A model generated the notes under the pieces. It was not told the origin of the DNA, did no database searches, and worked only from the letters and a program-made list of their open reading frames with translations. Position numbers and translations under genes: made by a program. Source: Sporolactobacillus putidus (GTDB lineage: Bacteria > Bacillota > Bacilli > Bacillales > Sporolactobacillaceae). Taken from it: a DNA stretch of 64,000 bases. How positions within the stretch are numbered: the first letter of the stretch is position 1; each line of letters opens with the position of its first letter. This document shows positions 28,357 through 37,992 of this stretch, one piece after another. The stretch spans positions 186,001 through 250,000 of the forward strand of contig NZ_BMOK01000004.1 of assembly GCF_014647035.1 (NCBI RefSeq), given 5' to 3'.

Positions 28357-28395
28357 ATTAAAACGCTTTCCAAAAGAAAATAAATAGTGTATCAT
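28357..28395 (+). promoter_or_regulatory. glpX promoter overlapped by a cre-like site
   Basis: TTTCCA at 28367-28372 and TATCAT at 28390-28395, 17-bp spacer. The sequence ATTAAAACGCTTTCCA at 28357-28372 resembles the CcpA operator (TGAAARCGCTTTCA) and covers the -35. CcpA repression of a gluconeogenic enzyme would make physiological sense. Confidence 0.5.
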
Positions 28396-28452
28396 AATCA
28401 ATAAAATGTAACTCATAAATGATACCAATCTCTTTGAAAAGGGGCTAATGAA

Positions 28453-29436
28453 GTGGAAAGAAGTTTGTCAATGGAACTTGTCCGGGTGACGGAAGCGGCC
28501 GCTCTGGGGTCCGCAAGATGGATGGGACTTGGGAAAAAAGATGAGGCAGACGATGCGGCAACTTCAGCGATGCGCCACGTTTTCGATACGATTCCTATGC
28601 GCGGGACCGTCGTGATCGGCGAGGGAGAGATGGACAACGCGCCGATGCTGTATATCGGCGAGACGCTCGGCATGGACTGCGGACCCGAAGTCGATGTCGC
28701 AGTCGATCCGCTCGAAGGAACCAATATCGTTGCGACGGGATCGTGGAATGCGATGGCCGTGCTGGCTGTCGCTGATCACGGGCAGCTGTTGCATGCGCCG
28801 GACATGTATATGGACAAACTGGCCGTCGGGCCCGATGCGGCGGGAAAAGTCGACATCGATGCTCCGATCGCCGACAATTTGAAAGCGGTAGCAAAGGCTA
28901 AGGGGAAGGACATCTGCGATCTGGTTATTACGATTCTCGATCGGAAAAGGCATGAGCGGCTGATTGCCGAGATCCGAAAGACAGGGGCAAGAATCAAACT
29001 GATTCCTGCGGGGGATATTGCCGGTGCCTTGAATGCGGCATTTGACGAGACAGGCGTGGATATGCTGCTGGGGTCGGGAGGCGCTCCTGAAGGTGTTATC
29101 TCAGCGGTGGCGATGAAATGCCTCGGCGGCGATTTCCAGGGCCGGCTGCTGCCGCAGTCTTTCCATGAAGAGGAACGCTGCCATCGCATGGGGATCGAGG
29201 ATCCGAACCGGGTGCTGCGCATGGAAGATTTGGTCAGTGGCGATGACGCGATTTTTGCTGCGACGGGTGTAACGGACGGAGAATTGCTGCGGGGCGTCCG
29301 CTATCCTAAAGCGGACAGGGGCGTGACCCATTCACTCGTCATGCGCGCAAAGTCGGGCACACTCCGCTTTATTAACGGATCGCATATCCTGAGTCAAAAA
29401 CCGGGTCTCGTGCTGCCTGAAATACAAGTGATTTGA
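28453..29436 (+). CDS. glpX: Class II fructose-1,6-bisphosphatase
   Basis: Gluconeogenic phosphatase, 327 residues. The lithium-sensitive phosphatase metal motifs are visible: [12 protein letters not shown] (about residue 56), [11 protein letters not shown] (about 80-90) and the [12 protein letters not shown] segment (about 198). The start is GTG 28453, eight bases after AAAGGGG. The order murA-glpX-rho is conserved with B. subtilis. Confidence 0.95.
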   Translation: MERSLSMELVRVTEAAALGSARWMGLGKKDEADDAATSAMRHVFDTIPMRGTVVIGEGEMDNAPMLYIGETLGMDCGPEVDVAVDPLEGTNIVATGSWNAMAVLAVADHGQLLHAPDMYMDKLAVGPDAAGKVDIDAPIADNLKAVAKAKGKDICDLVITILDRKRHERLIAEIRKTGARIKLIPAGDIAGALNAAFDETGVDMLLGSGGAPEGVISAVAMKCLGGDFQGRLLPQSFHEEERCHRMGIEDPNRVLRMEDLVSGDDAIFAATGVTDGELLRGVRYPKADRGVTHSLVMRAKSGTLRFINGSHILSQKPGLVLPEIQVI

Positions 29437-29451
29437 GGAAACATATTAGAA

Positions 29452-29484
29452 AAACACGGACGAAAATCAGTTCCGTGTTTTTTT
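29452..29484 (+). terminator. Terminator of glpX
   Basis: AAACACGGA and TCCGTGTTT arms, loop of 11 bases, T-run. It lies 15 bp after the stop. Confidence 0.85.
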
Positions 29485-29564
29485 GTTTGCCTGAAGAACG
29501 TAATCGGGACAGAACAATGAGTGGAAAACGTTCACAGATTCTGCTTTGCAAAATTTTCTTTATG

Positions 29565-29921
29565 TTGTAATAGTTGCTTAAATGGGTATAATGTGATAAA
29601 AAAGAGGTAGAATTAATTTAAAATCGGGTGGATTAGGCAATTGGATCTGTGACTCAGTCTATGATTTGATCGCGAAGACGGGTATTCCGTTTTCCGATCA
29701 CCTCATCAGCTTGTGTTCGCACAAGTGATACTCTTTCAAACGAGCTCCAGTTTTCTCTCCGGCGTACAGCAATGTGCGGACTTCTTACATTTCGGACATG
29801 AACCATACTATGCGATGGCAAACATCAGAATGAGACCTTCTAATTAAACACCTTTCATAATAAAAGATAACTGACAAAATATAGACTAGGCAATACAACT
29901 CTAAAGAAGCGTGGTGCGATA
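29565..29921 (+). promoter_or_regulatory. rho promoter and long leader
   Basis: TTGTAA at 29565-29570 and TATAAT at 29587-29592 (16-bp spacer). This gives a leader of about 320 bases. It contains CTTGTG-TTCG-CACAAG at 29710-29725, a stable UUCG-capped stem. B. subtilis rho has a leader of similar length and is autoregulated by Rho-dependent attenuation. No ORF is seen in the leader. Confidence 0.65.
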
Positions 29922-31196
29922 ATGACGATAACATTAGCAGAATTGGAAAATATGAAACTGAAAGAATTATATGAGCATGCCAAGGAATTTAAGGTATCCT
30001 ATTACAGCAAACTGACCAAGCGTGAACTTATCTTTTCGATATTAAAGAAACAGGCGGAACAGGACGGGCTGTCTTTGATGGAGGGCATTCTGGAAATTAT
30101 TCCGACGGAAGGCTTCGGGTTCCTGCGTCCGATCAACTATTCGCCGAGTTCGGAGGATATCTATATTTCTGCTTCGCAGATCCGCAGGTTCGACCTGCGC
30201 AATGGCGATAAGGTGACGGGCAAGGTAAGGCCGCCGAAAGAAAACGAGCGTTATTTCGGTCTGCTCCGGGTTGAGGCGATTAACGGAGAAAACCCGGATA
30301 CAGCTAAAGAACGTGTCCATTTTCCGGCCCTTACTCCAATCTATCCAAACCGGCAGATGGTTCTGGAAACAACGAGTGAAAATTTCTCGACACGGATTAT
30401 TGATATGATTTCACCGGTCGGGTTTGGACAGCGCGGGCTGATCGTCGCGCCCCCGAAGGCCGGAAAAACAACGCTTCTGAAGGAGATTGCGAACAGCATC
30501 AGCATTAACTATCCGGACGTGGAACTGATGGTTCTGCTTGTCGATGAGCGGCCTGAGGAAGTCACCGATATTGAACGCTCGGTCAAAGGAGATGTCGTCA
30601 GCTCGACCTTTGACGAAGTGCCGGAGAACCATGTAAAAGTATCGGAACTCGTGCTTGAACGGGCCATGCGTCTTGTTGAACATAAGCGGGATGTCGTGAT
30701 CCTGATGGACAGTCTGAACCGGCTGGCCCGCGCCTACAATCTCGTCATTCCGCCAAGCGGACGCACGCTTTCCGGCGGGATTGATCCCGCAGCCTTCCAC
30801 AAACCGAAGAAATTCTTCGGCGCGGCGCGGAACATCGAGGACGGCGGCAGCCTGACGATACTGGCTACTGCGCTGATCGACACCGGGTCGCGCATGGATG
30901 ATGTCATTTACGAGGAATTCAAAGCCACAGGCAACATGGAACTGCACCTCGACCGCCGCCTCGCGGAACGGCGTATTTTCCCGGCGATCAATATCCGCCG
31001 TTCGGGAACGAGAAAAGAGGAGCTGCTGATCAATCAGGATCATCTCGATAAACTGTGGACAATGCGCAAGACGATGGATGAATCACAGGAGTTTGTGGAA
31101 CATTTTTATAAACGTATTAAGGAAACCAAATCAAATCAGGAATTTTTCGATCTGTTTGACAAGGAAAAAAGCGGCTTGATTCATGCCCAGAACTGA
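29922..31196 (+). CDS. rho: Transcription termination factor Rho
   Basis: Hexameric RNA-DNA helicase. The 424-residue protein has the N-terminal Rho_N helix region ([18 protein letters not shown]), the RNA-binding cold-shock domain ([21 protein letters not shown], about residues 64-84), Walker [11 protein letters not shown] (about 181), Walker [14 protein letters not shown] (about 265) and the Q/R loops near [20 protein letters not shown]. No large insertion is seen. The ribosome site is weak (GTGGTG). Confidence 0.97.
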   Translation: MTITLAELENMKLKELYEHAKEFKVSYYSKLTKRELIFSILKKQAEQDGLSLMEGILEIIPTEGFGFLRPINYSPSSEDIYISASQIRRFDLRNGDKVTGKVRPPKENERYFGLLRVEAINGENPDTAKERVHFPALTPIYPNRQMVLETTSENFSTRIIDMISPVGFGQRGLIVAPPKAGKTTLLKEIANSISINYPDVELMVLLVDERPEEVTDIERSVKGDVVSSTFDEVPENHVKVSELVLERAMRLVEHKRDVVILMDSLNRLARAYNLVIPPSGRTLSGGIDPAAFHKPKKFFGAARNIEDGGSLTILATALIDTGSRMDDVIYEEFKATGNMELHLDRRLAERRIFPAINIRRSGTRKEELLINQDHLDKLWTMRKTMDESQEFVEHFYKRIKETKSNQEFFDLFDKEKSGLIHAQN

Positions 31197-31250
31197 TTGG
31201 AAGGGCAGGCTGTTTGTCGGCTCATTCATTTTTTTCAGCAATTGGGAAAA

Positions 31251-31302
31251 CCGGCCGGTATGGCGAGGTGCGCTTGCAAATCGCCGGCCGGCTTGCTATA
31301 AT
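31251..31302 (+). promoter_or_regulatory. rpmE2 promoter with flanking inverted repeat
   Basis: TTGCAA at 31274-31279 and TATAAT at 31297-31302, 17-bp spacer. CCGGCCGG occurs twice, at about 31253 and 31284, and could fold or act as an operator; the second copy lies in the spacer. Confidence 0.75.
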
Positions 31303-31371
31303 ACACGTTGTGCATTACGCTATCAGACTCTGGTTTGAGAGAATAGCCAGGGCGAAAAGGAGATGAATGAG

Positions 31372-31617
31372 ATGAAAGCAGGCATCCATCCTGACTACCA
31401 TCCCGTCGTATTTATGGACGCAAGCACCGGTTTTAAGTTTTTGAGCGGTTCTACAAAAACATCGAATCAAACGATCAAATGGGAAGACGGCAAAGAATAC
31501 CCATTAGTAACGGTCGAAATCAGTTCCGATTCGCATCCGTTCTATACGGGCCGCCAGAAATTCGCAGACAAGGGCGGCCGCGTCGATCGGTTTAAGAAGA
31601 AATATAACATCAAGTAA
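31372..31617 (+). CDS. rpmE2: Ribosomal protein L31, type B (zinc-free)
   Basis: The 81-residue protein begins [19 protein letters not shown] and has [22 protein letters not shown]. It lacks the CxxC zinc cysteines of type A L31 and matches the longer C- form (YtiA of B. subtilis). AAAAGGAG ends at 31362, nine bases before ATG 31372; ATG 31363 abuts the site. It occupies the rho-tdk slot where B. subtilis has the zinc-binding rpmE. Confidence 0.92.
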   Translation: MKAGIHPDYHPVVFMDASTGFKFLSGSTKTSNQTIKWEDGKEYPLVTVEISSDSHPFYTGRQKFADKGGRVDRFKKKYNIK

Positions 31618-31781
31618 TTCGGATTCCGGATTTCAACAAGAAATTGAAACGGCTTTTTCAGCCGGCACAGCCAGTTTTTGCTTTTTTGCGCGTGCCATGC
31701 GGAATCGGCCGTTTTCATCTTTTTATGAACCCGAGGATAAGCAGAAAGCTGCAGGCAGGTCACCCTGTCTGTTTTTTGTAC
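31618..31781 (+). other. Intergenic region after rpmE2
   Basis: A CGGCT/AGCCG stem at 31650-31664 followed at a distance by T-rich sequence may be a terminator. No gene is supported. The hairpin element and an array follow. Confidence 0.35.
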
Positions 31782-31890
31782 ATTAGAAAACTTGGCAAAT
31801 CCAAGCCCTGGCGTAGCCTGAGCCTTATTTGCGGGGGCCAGGACGGCCTAATGCCGAACATGCCGCAGGACGCGGCGATCTGTTCGGTCG
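31782..31890 (+). repeat. 109-bp hairpin-rich dispersed element, copy 2
   Basis: It aligns without gaps to the complement of 24082-24190 with eight differences. Stems: CTTGG-CAAAT-CCAAG, CCTGGC...GCCAGG, GCCGC-AGGAC-GCGGC. Its 3' end merges into the first unit of a GAACCGAA array. Confidence 0.8.
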
Positions 31891-31985
31891 AACCGGAATT
31901 CGGAAAGTTGAACCGAACCGATGGAAAGTTGAGCCGAAACACGGGAAAGTCGAACCGAACCGATGAAAAGTTAAACCGAATCCGG
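31886..31985 (+). repeat. Phased array, GTCGAACCGAAA type, five units
   Basis: Cores at 31892, 31912, 31933, 31954 and 31975, steps 20, 21, 21 and 21 bp. Units read AAGTTGAACCGAA plus variable bases. It lies 55 bp upstream of tdk. Confidence 0.75.
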
Positions 31986-32039
31986 GCCAGCAGATATATA
32001 CCGAAACAATATTTTTAAGACGCAGGAAGGAAGAAAAAA

Positions 32040-32612
32040 ATGGCACAGCTCTTTTTTAAGTATGGAGCGATGAACAGCGGCAAGTCGATTGAAATTATTA
32101 AAGTGGCCCATAATTACGAGGAACAGGGGAAGCCCGTCCTGCTGTTTACATCCGGTCTTGACGACCGGGACGAAGTCGGATCGATTTCCAGCCGTATCGG
32201 ATTCAAAAGGACGGCGATTCCAATTTTTGCCGAAACGGATATTTTTAACATGGTCCGCAATTATCATCCGCGGCCGCATTGCGTTCTGGTCGACGAAGCG
32301 CAGTTCCTGACAAAGACGCATGTGCTTCAGCTGGCGAAAATTGTGGATGAATGCAATATTCCCGTGATGGGCTTCGGACTGAAAAATGATTTTCGCAATG
32401 AACTGTTTGAAGGAAGCAAGTATCTGCTGCTCTATGCCGACAAAGTCGAAGAAATGAAGACGATCTGCTGGTTCTGCGAGCGAAAAGCGACGATGAATCT
32501 GCGGATCGACAGCAACGGAAAACCAGTCTATACCGGTGATCAGATTCAGATCGGCGGCAATGAGAGTTACTATCCGGTCTGCAGACGCTGCTACCTGCAC
32601 CCGCCAATCTGA
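32040..32612 (+). CDS. tdk: Thymidine kinase, type II
   Basis: Phosphorylates thymidine with ATP. The 190-residue protein has the P-loop [14 protein letters not shown] (about residues 6-19), Walker [12 protein letters not shown] with the catalytic Glu (about 80-90) and the lasso zinc cysteines CWFC (about 144) and CRRC (about 184). The ATG follows GGAAGGAAG. Position rpmE-tdk-prfA matches B. subtilis. Confidence 0.95.
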   Translation: MAQLFFKYGAMNSGKSIEIIKVAHNYEEQGKPVLLFTSGLDDRDEVGSISSRIGFKRTAIPIFAETDIFNMVRNYHPRPHCVLVDEAQFLTKTHVLQLAKIVDECNIPVMGFGLKNDFRNELFEGSKYLLLYADKVEEMKTICWFCERKATMNLRIDSNGKPVYTGDQIQIGGNESYYPVCRRCYLHPPI

Positions 32613-32632
32613 CGCATCCCGCAGGACGTTTT

Positions 32633-32662
32633 TTGACGCTTCAAAGAAACGTATAATATAAT
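32633..32662 (+). promoter_or_regulatory. SigA promoter of prfA-prmC
   Basis: TTGACG at 32633-32638 and TATAAT at 32657-32662 (18-bp spacer). A second TATAAT overlaps at 32652. Confidence 0.65.
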
Positions 32663-32719
32663 GAATGAAGAATCATGTACGGATGACGGACGCGTTTCTG
32701 CAATAGATGAGGTGAAAAA

Positions 32720-33793
32720 ATGTTTGAACGATTACAGACGCTGGAGGAGCGCTATGAAAAACTGAACCAGCTTCTGGCCGATCCCGATGTCATCGGCAAT
32801 CCTAAAAAGCTGCGGGATTATTCAAAAGAGCAATCGGATCTTCAAGAGACAGTCGCCGTCTATCGGAATTACAAAAAAACGATAGATGAGCTTAATGATG
32901 CGAGAACGATGCTTGACGACCGGATGGACGCCGGCATGAAAGAAATGGTCCACGATGAGATCGGCCGTCTTGAGGTTCAGAAAGCCTCGTTTGAAGAGCA
33001 GCTCAAGCGGCTTCTCATCCCAAAGGATCCGAATGACGACCGCAACGTTATCGTCGAGATCCGCGGTGCGGCTGGCGGCGATGAGGCGGCGCTGTTTGCC
33101 GGCGACTTGTTCAAGATGTATTCTCGTTATGCTGAACAGCAGAACTGGAAGACGGAGATTGTTGATGCCAGTCCGAATGAAATCGGGGGCTACAAAGAAA
33201 TTGTCTTTATGGTTACCGGGAAGGGCGCATATTCCAAACTGAAGTACGAAAACGGGGCGCACCGCGTGCAGCGTGTTCCGGAGACGGAATCGGGGGGGCG
33301 GATCCACACGTCGACAGCGACGGTGGCCGTTCTTCCGGAAGCAGAGGAAGTCGAGGTCGAGCTGAACGACAAGGATATCCGCGTCGACCGTTTCGCATCC
33401 AGCGGTCCCGGTGGGCAGAGCGTCAACACGACGATGTCGGCGATTCGGCTGACGCACATCCCGACAGGCATTGTCGTGTCCTGCCAGGAAGAACGATCGC
33501 AGATCAAGAATAAAGAAAAGGCAATGAAAGTGCTGCGCGCCCGGGTTTACGACAAGTACCAGAAAGAAGCACAGGCGAAATATGATTCGACAAGAAAATC
33601 CGCGGTCGGCAGCGGAGACCGCTCCGAACGGATCCGTACCTACAATTTTTCGCAGAATCGTGTGACCGATCACCGGATCGGGCTGACCATCCACCAGCTC
33701 GACCAGGTCCTGAACGGAAAGCTTGACGAAATCATCAATGCGCTGATTTTAAACGATCAGACGAAAAAAATGGAACAGGCGGATGCCCGGTGA
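32720..33793 (+). CDS. prfA: Peptide chain release factor 1
   Basis: Releases peptides at UAA and UAG. The 357-residue protein has an N-terminal coiled region, the codon-recognition PxT-type loop and the catalytic GGQ in [14 protein letters not shown] (about residue 230), which PrmC methylates on Gln. The next gene is prmC, overlapping by four bases. Confidence 0.96.
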   Translation: MFERLQTLEERYEKLNQLLADPDVIGNPKKLRDYSKEQSDLQETVAVYRNYKKTIDELNDARTMLDDRMDAGMKEMVHDEIGRLEVQKASFEEQLKRLLIPKDPNDDRNVIVEIRGAAGGDEAALFAGDLFKMYSRYAEQQNWKTEIVDASPNEIGGYKEIVFMVTGKGAYSKLKYENGAHRVQRVPETESGGRIHTSTATVAVLPEAEEVEVELNDKDIRVDRFASSGPGGQSVNTTMSAIRLTHIPTGIVVSCQEERSQIKNKEKAMKVLRARVYDKYQKEAQAKYDSTRKSAVGSGDRSERIRTYNFSQNRVTDHRIGLTIHQLDQVLNGKLDEIINALILNDQTKKMEQADAR

Positions 33794-34665
33794 TATGGAA
33801 ACGATATGAAGCGCTCAAATGGGCGTCTTCTTTTTTGAAAAGTTATAAGCGCGATGATAATATCGGCGAAATTCTTCTGTGCGACAGGCTTGGCCTGACA
33901 CGTACGGATCTTCTGGCCAATATCCGGGAGCCGCTCCCTGACGCGGATGCCGTCTGGCTGAAAGAGCGCGTCACGGAGCATGCGCTGAAGGGGACGCCTG
34001 TGCAGTACATGATCGGACAGGCGCCATTTTACGGACGCAGGTTCAAGGTGACTCCGGATGTGCTGATTCCGCGCCCCGAAACGGAAGAACTCGTTTACCG
34101 TGTCGGGGTATGGGCGGGCCGTTTTTTCGGAACCGGATCCCGATTATCCGTCTGCGATATCGGGACCGGCAGCGGAGCAATTGCCGTAACGCTTGCTTTG
34201 GAACATGACGGGTGGCAGATGACCGCCGTCGATGTTTCTGCGAAGGCGCTTTCGGTCGCCGAAGAGAACGCGGCGGCGCTCGGCGCGCCCGTGACGTTCC
34301 GCCTGGGCAGCCTGCTCGAACCGCTTGAAGGCAGGCCATTCGATGTGCTTGTTTCCAACCCCCCCTATGTATCCCGCCCGGAAATGAGGGAACTGAGCGA
34401 CACCGTGAAAGATTATGAACCGCATCTGGCCCTGTTCGGTGGTGAAGATGGTCTTGACTTTTATCGCCGGATTCTGCAGGCGCTGCCGTCGGTTTTCGGA
34501 CACAAGCCTTATTTTCTGCTTGCGTTCGAGATCGGTGCCTCGCAGGGCCGGGCTGTGGAATCATTGGTGAAGCAGGTATTTCCCGACCGGATTGAGGATC
34601 TTGCTGTTGAAAAAGATCTGTCGGGACGCGACCGCAACGTGATGGCTGTCATTCGAATAAATTAA
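33790..34665 (+). CDS. prmC: Release factor glutamine methyltransferase
   Basis: Methylates the GGQ glutamine of release factors with SAM. The 291-residue protein has the N-terminal helical domain, the SAM motif [14 protein letters not shown] (about residue 119) and the catalytic NPPY in [12 protein letters not shown] (about 188). GTG 33790 overlaps the prfA stop (GTGA), so translation is coupled. Substrate and enzyme genes are adjacent, as in most bacteria. Confidence 0.95.
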   Translation: MIWKRYEALKWASSFLKSYKRDDNIGEILLCDRLGLTRTDLLANIREPLPDADAVWLKERVTEHALKGTPVQYMIGQAPFYGRRFKVTPDVLIPRPETEELVYRVGVWAGRFFGTGSRLSVCDIGTGSGAIAVTLALEHDGWQMTAVDVSAKALSVAEENAAALGAPVTFRLGSLLEPLEGRPFDVLVSNPPYVSRPEMRELSDTVKDYEPHLALFGGEDGLDFYRRILQALPSVFGHKPYFLLAFEIGASQGRAVESLVKQVFPDRIEDLAVEKDLSGRDRNVMAVIRIN

Positions 34666-34679
34666 TCTTTTCCGGGTAC

Positions 34680-34709
34680 GTTTAGTTTTCCGCCTTCCTG
34701 ACCACAATG
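34680..34709 (+). promoter_or_regulatory. SigF promoter of spoIIR
   Basis: GTTTA at 34680-34684 and GACCACAATG at 34700-34709, 15-bp spacer. It fits SigF GTATA / GGNNANANTR with one mismatch per element. The -10 differs by one base from that of spoIIQ (54210-54219). spoIIR is SigF-dependent in B. subtilis. Confidence 0.65.
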
Positions 34710-34730
34710 TCGGGTAAGGAGGCGGACACC

Positions 34731-35387
34731 ATGAAAAAGTCTTTATCAGTACTCATTCTATTATCTATCAGTCTAGCATCTGTTTTTTTCTTCTGGCAAA
34801 ACGGCCCGTCCCAAGCGACCGGCCAGGGACCGATTCCGCAGGACGCGATCCGGCTTCGTATTCTCGCAAACAGCGACACGCCCGCCGATCAGACCGTGAA
34901 ACGCCAGGTACGTGATGCGGTCAACAGCGACATCACCGGCTGGGTCCGAAATCTGAAGTCGCCGGGACAGGCCGAAACGGTTATACGTTCTCATATGGCC
35001 GAACTCCGGGAAATTGTCAAACAAACTCTGCGCAAGGTTCATGCAAGCGAAGCATTTGATATGAAGCTCGGACAGGCGGACTTTCCAACGAAAATGTACG
35101 GAAATTATGTCTATCCTGCGGGAAAATATCAGGCTCTGGTCATCTCGCTCGGCGCTGGAAAAGGAGCCAACTGGTGGTGTGTCCTTTTCCCGCCGCTCTG
35201 CTTTCTCGACTTCTCCAACAGCGAGGCAGTCAGAAACAATTACACGGGCAACGCCTCCAGATCTGCGCAGAATGGTTCAGTGAAAACCGTACCGGCTGAT
35301 CAGGCGGGAACTCAGGCAAAGCAGGTTGAAGTTCACTCGTTCGTCTTTGACTTTATTGTGAAACTTTGGGATTCGATCATGGGATAA
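34731..35387 (+). CDS. spoIIR: Stage II sporulation protein R
   Basis: Secreted forespore signal that triggers SpoIIGA to process pro-SigE in the mother cell. The 218-residue protein has a signal sequence or anchor (about residues 4-22), then IRLRILANSDTPADQTVKRQ, which is the family hallmark, and NWWCVLFPPLCFLD (about 150). The C-terminus has VEVHSFVFDFIVKLWDSI. AAGGAGG is eight bases before ATG 34731. Confidence 0.95.
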   Translation: MKKSLSVLILLSISLASVFFFWQNGPSQATGQGPIPQDAIRLRILANSDTPADQTVKRQVRDAVNSDITGWVRNLKSPGQAETVIRSHMAELREIVKQTLRKVHASEAFDMKLGQADFPTKMYGNYVYPAGKYQALVISLGAGKGANWWCVLFPPLCFLDFSNSEAVRNNYTGNASRSAQNGSVKTVPADQAGTQAKQVEVHSFVFDFIVKLWDSIMG

Positions 35388-35564
35388 CAGGATAACAGAT
35401 TCCTGAAGTTCATTGAAAGAGAGCGCCTGAAAGGGCGAAATGGTGTATACTGAGAGCAAATATAAAACAAACGGACCGGCCGAAAAGCCGGTTTTATGTG
35501 GTGCAGGAAATATGGATGGGAGAAAAAGCGGGCAGATAATTATAGAGTAAAAGGAGAAATCGTC

Positions 35565-36608
35565 ATGGTTGAGACAAAGCAGTGGCGGGCAGATCCTCTG
35601 ACCGCCGGGCTGGAAAATGATCCGCAGATCAAAGCTGCGGCACAATGCCTGATCGAGGGTGAGGTCATCGCGTTCCCGACAGAAACGGTGTATGGCCTGG
35701 GGGGAAACGCGAAATCGAGAGACCCGATCAGAAAAATATATGAAGCAAAAGGAAGGCCAAGTGACAATCCGCTGATTGTCCATATTGCGACGCCTGAGCA
35801 GGTCAGAGAAATCTGCACCGAAATCAATCCGATCGCTAAGAAGCTGATGGATACCTTTTGGCCGGGGCCGCTGACTCTCGTTCTGCCGTCGCGCGGCGAA
35901 GTGTCCGACGCGGTCACGGCCGGACTGTCGACGGTAGCAGTCAGGATGCCGAGCCATCCGGTGGCGCGCGCGCTGATCCGCACGGCAAATTTGCCGATTG
36001 CGGCGCCGTCGGCAAACCGCTCCGGACATCCGAGCCCGACAAAAGCAGAACATGTGCTGCATGACCTGGACGGCCGCATCGCCGGCATAATTGACGGCGG
36101 CGAGACAGGCGTGGGTGTCGAATCTACCGTTGTTGACTGCACGACAACGCCCGTCACGATTCTCCGTCCCGGAGGCATCTCCCGTGAACAGCTGATTGAT
36201 GCAATCGGCCCGGTCGCCGATGATCCGGCTATGACACGTCCGGATCAGACGCCAAAAGCGCCCGGAATGAAGTACAAACATTATGCTCCAGAGGCCGTCA
36301 TGTATCTAGTGCCGGGCGGCGGGGAACGTATCCAGGGCCTCGTTGCCCATGAGAAAAACAATGGCAGGCGGGTCGGAGTTCTGACCACGGAAGAAAACGA
36401 AAACGGTTATCCGCTTGCCGACGTTGTGCTCACCTGCGGCAGGCGAGGCGAACTGGAAAGCGTTGCGCACAGCTTGTTTGCCGTGCTCCGGGATTTTGAC
36501 AGCAAAAAAGTCGACGTTATCTATAGCGAGACTTTCCCGGAAAAAGGGATCGGCAAGGCCATCATGAACCGGCTTTCCAAAGCGGCGGCCGGCAGGCTCA
36601 TTGATTAA
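35565..36608 (+). CDS. ywlC: Threonylcarbamoyl-AMP synthase, Sua5/YwlC
   Basis: Makes threonylcarbamoyl-AMP for the t6A37 tRNA modification. The 347-residue protein has the YrdC domain (VIAFPTETVYGLGGNA, YEAKGRPSDNPLIVH, WPGPLTLVL, SANRSGHPSPT) through about residue 210. A linker with APGMKYKHYAPEA and the C-terminal Sua5 domain follow. AAAGGAG precedes ATG 35565. A GGCC/GGCC hairpin at 35474-35492 in the upstream gap may end spoIIR transcripts. Confidence 0.95.
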   Translation: MVETKQWRADPLTAGLENDPQIKAAAQCLIEGEVIAFPTETVYGLGGNAKSRDPIRKIYEAKGRPSDNPLIVHIATPEQVREICTEINPIAKKLMDTFWPGPLTLVLPSRGEVSDAVTAGLSTVAVRMPSHPVARALIRTANLPIAAPSANRSGHPSPTKAEHVLHDLDGRIAGIIDGGETGVGVESTVVDCTTTPVTILRPGGISREQLIDAIGPVADDPAMTRPDQTPKAPGMKYKHYAPEAVMYLVPGGGERIQGLVAHEKNNGRRVGVLTTEENENGYPLADVVLTCGRRGELESVAHSLFAVLRDFDSKKVDVIYSETFPEKGIGKAIMNRLSKAAAGRLID

Positions 36609-36696
36609 GCAGCAGGCCCGCTCTTCACGGGAAAGTGCTGAATAGAAAAGACTCGTGACTTGATCAAACGTTTATTTTATACATTCAGTTTCTGTA

Positions 36697-36735
36697 AGCC
36701 CTGATTTTTCCTGGAAGAGGAATCAGGGCTTTTTG
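36697..36735 (+). terminator. Terminator of ywlC
   Basis: AAGCCCTGATT pairs with AATCAGGGCTT and five Ts follow, about 90 bp after the stop. Confidence 0.85.
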
Positions 36736-36865
36736 CGTTTTATATCCGCAATTCATGTTCCTGAACCTAAAGCGGCCGGCAGCGCATTTAAAGTTTCGAT
36801 TTCTCCTTCTATTGTCCCATGGACATGCATAAAGTGATTTTACGGGACAGGAAGGGGGAGCGGGC

Positions 36866-37438
36866 ATGACGGCAGCGGATCTGATCGGTGAAGGTCTGAC
36901 ATTATGTATGATGGCGCTGGCTCTCGGCATGGATGCCTTTTCTGTGTGCATGGGGATGGGCATGAGCGATTTTCGGATGAGACAGGCTGCAAAAATAGGA
37001 ACAATGATCGGCTTTTTTCATTCGCTCATGCCCCTTGCCGGTATGGCTCTCGGACATATTCTATCCCATCGTTTTGGTGACATTGCCGGCAGAGCAGGCG
37101 GCATTCTTCTGATACTGATCGGTGTCCAGATGATCTTTTCCGTAGTCAGTCACAAGCGCGGACAGAAAGAATTAATGTATGCGACAGACGTAGGGCTGAT
37201 GCTTTTTGCAATCAGCGTCAGTATCGACAGTTTTTCGGTAGGACTCAGCATGGGCATATTCGGAGCGAGAGTGATGGCTACGATTCTTCTTTTCGGTCTG
37301 CTGAGCATGGTCATGGCCTGGGCGGGTTTTTTTGTCGGCAGACGAACCCACCGTTTTTTTGGACGTTATGGAGAGGCGCTTGGCGGTATGATCATGTTCG
37401 CGTTCGGTTTAAAACTGCTCTTTCACCTCCATCTCTGA
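36866..37438 (+). CDS. mntP: Manganese exporter MntP (YwlD)
   Basis: Exports Mn2+. The 190-residue protein has six membrane helices in two repeats, each with the acidic metal motif: GMDAFSVCMGMG (about residue 21) and SIDSFSVGLSMG (about 116). GGGGGAG precedes the ATG. No yybP-ykoY Mn riboswitch was seen upstream. In B. subtilis ywlE, ywlF (rpiB) and ywlG follow; here only ywlG remains, 1.4 kb downstream. Confidence 0.92.
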   Translation: MTAADLIGEGLTLCMMALALGMDAFSVCMGMGMSDFRMRQAAKIGTMIGFFHSLMPLAGMALGHILSHRFGDIAGRAGGILLILIGVQMIFSVVSHKRGQKELMYATDVGLMLFAISVSIDSFSVGLSMGIFGARVMATILLFGLLSMVMAWAGFFVGRRTHRFFGRYGEALGGMIMFAFGLKLLFHLHL

Positions 37439-37500
37439 GAACGCTAAAGACTCATGTGGCTCAAGATTTGTCCGGTCTTCTGAATGCGGCCAAGCAGATA

Positions 37501-37645
37501 CAGCGATAAATTGGCGAAGACCGATAAATTTGAGTTGACGACTGATAAATCTTAGCCTATGACCGATAAATCGAACCAAACGACTGATAAACTTGTATCA
37601 ACGACCGATAAACCGAGCATAACGACCGATAAACTGCGCTGAAAG
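37501..37645 (+). repeat. Phased 21-bp array, GACCGATAAA type
   Basis: GATAAA cores at 37505, 37523, 37544, 37565, 37586, 37607 and 37628. After the first step of 18 the steps are exactly 21 bp. Consensus AAC-GACYGATAAAYT plus about six variable bases, the same as the 8781 array 29 kb away. It lies between convergent mntP and a methyltransferase gene. Confidence 0.9.
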
Positions 37646-37992
37646 AGGAGACATGGGAAGAATCGTTCTCGTCATAGCCGAGAATGTCCGGGGCGGCGCA
37701 TCGCCACCTCACTCACTGTTGATACGTTGTTACGCACTTTCCTCAGAATTTTTGACACTGACTCTAATCCGAGGCTAGCCTCCTTAATCTGCTCATCCTC
37801 CTGCGATAAAAGGAAACAGACTAAAACAAACTGTGCCTATTCCCCTCATCTGTCCCGTTCACTCCTCTTTTTTTGTGCTGATTTACGCTTTTTCAGCACA
37901 GAATTTCCCGGGGAATTGTCGAGATCACGTTTAAGTTTCCTGGATGAGTGTCGAATCGGAATTAAATCATGGCGGAGGATGCGGCCAAATTT
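37646..37992. other. Intergenic region after the array
   Basis: No gene is supported. GTGCTGA and TCAGCAC form a stem at 37877-37901. The interval may carry the terminator of the minus-strand methyltransferase gene, but no clear T-run was found. Confidence 0.35.

Noticed and set aside
36609-36865. Manganese riboswitch (yybP-ykoY) before mntP
   Set aside because: The interval contains only the ywlC terminator and AT-rich sequence; the conserved riboswitch loops are absent.
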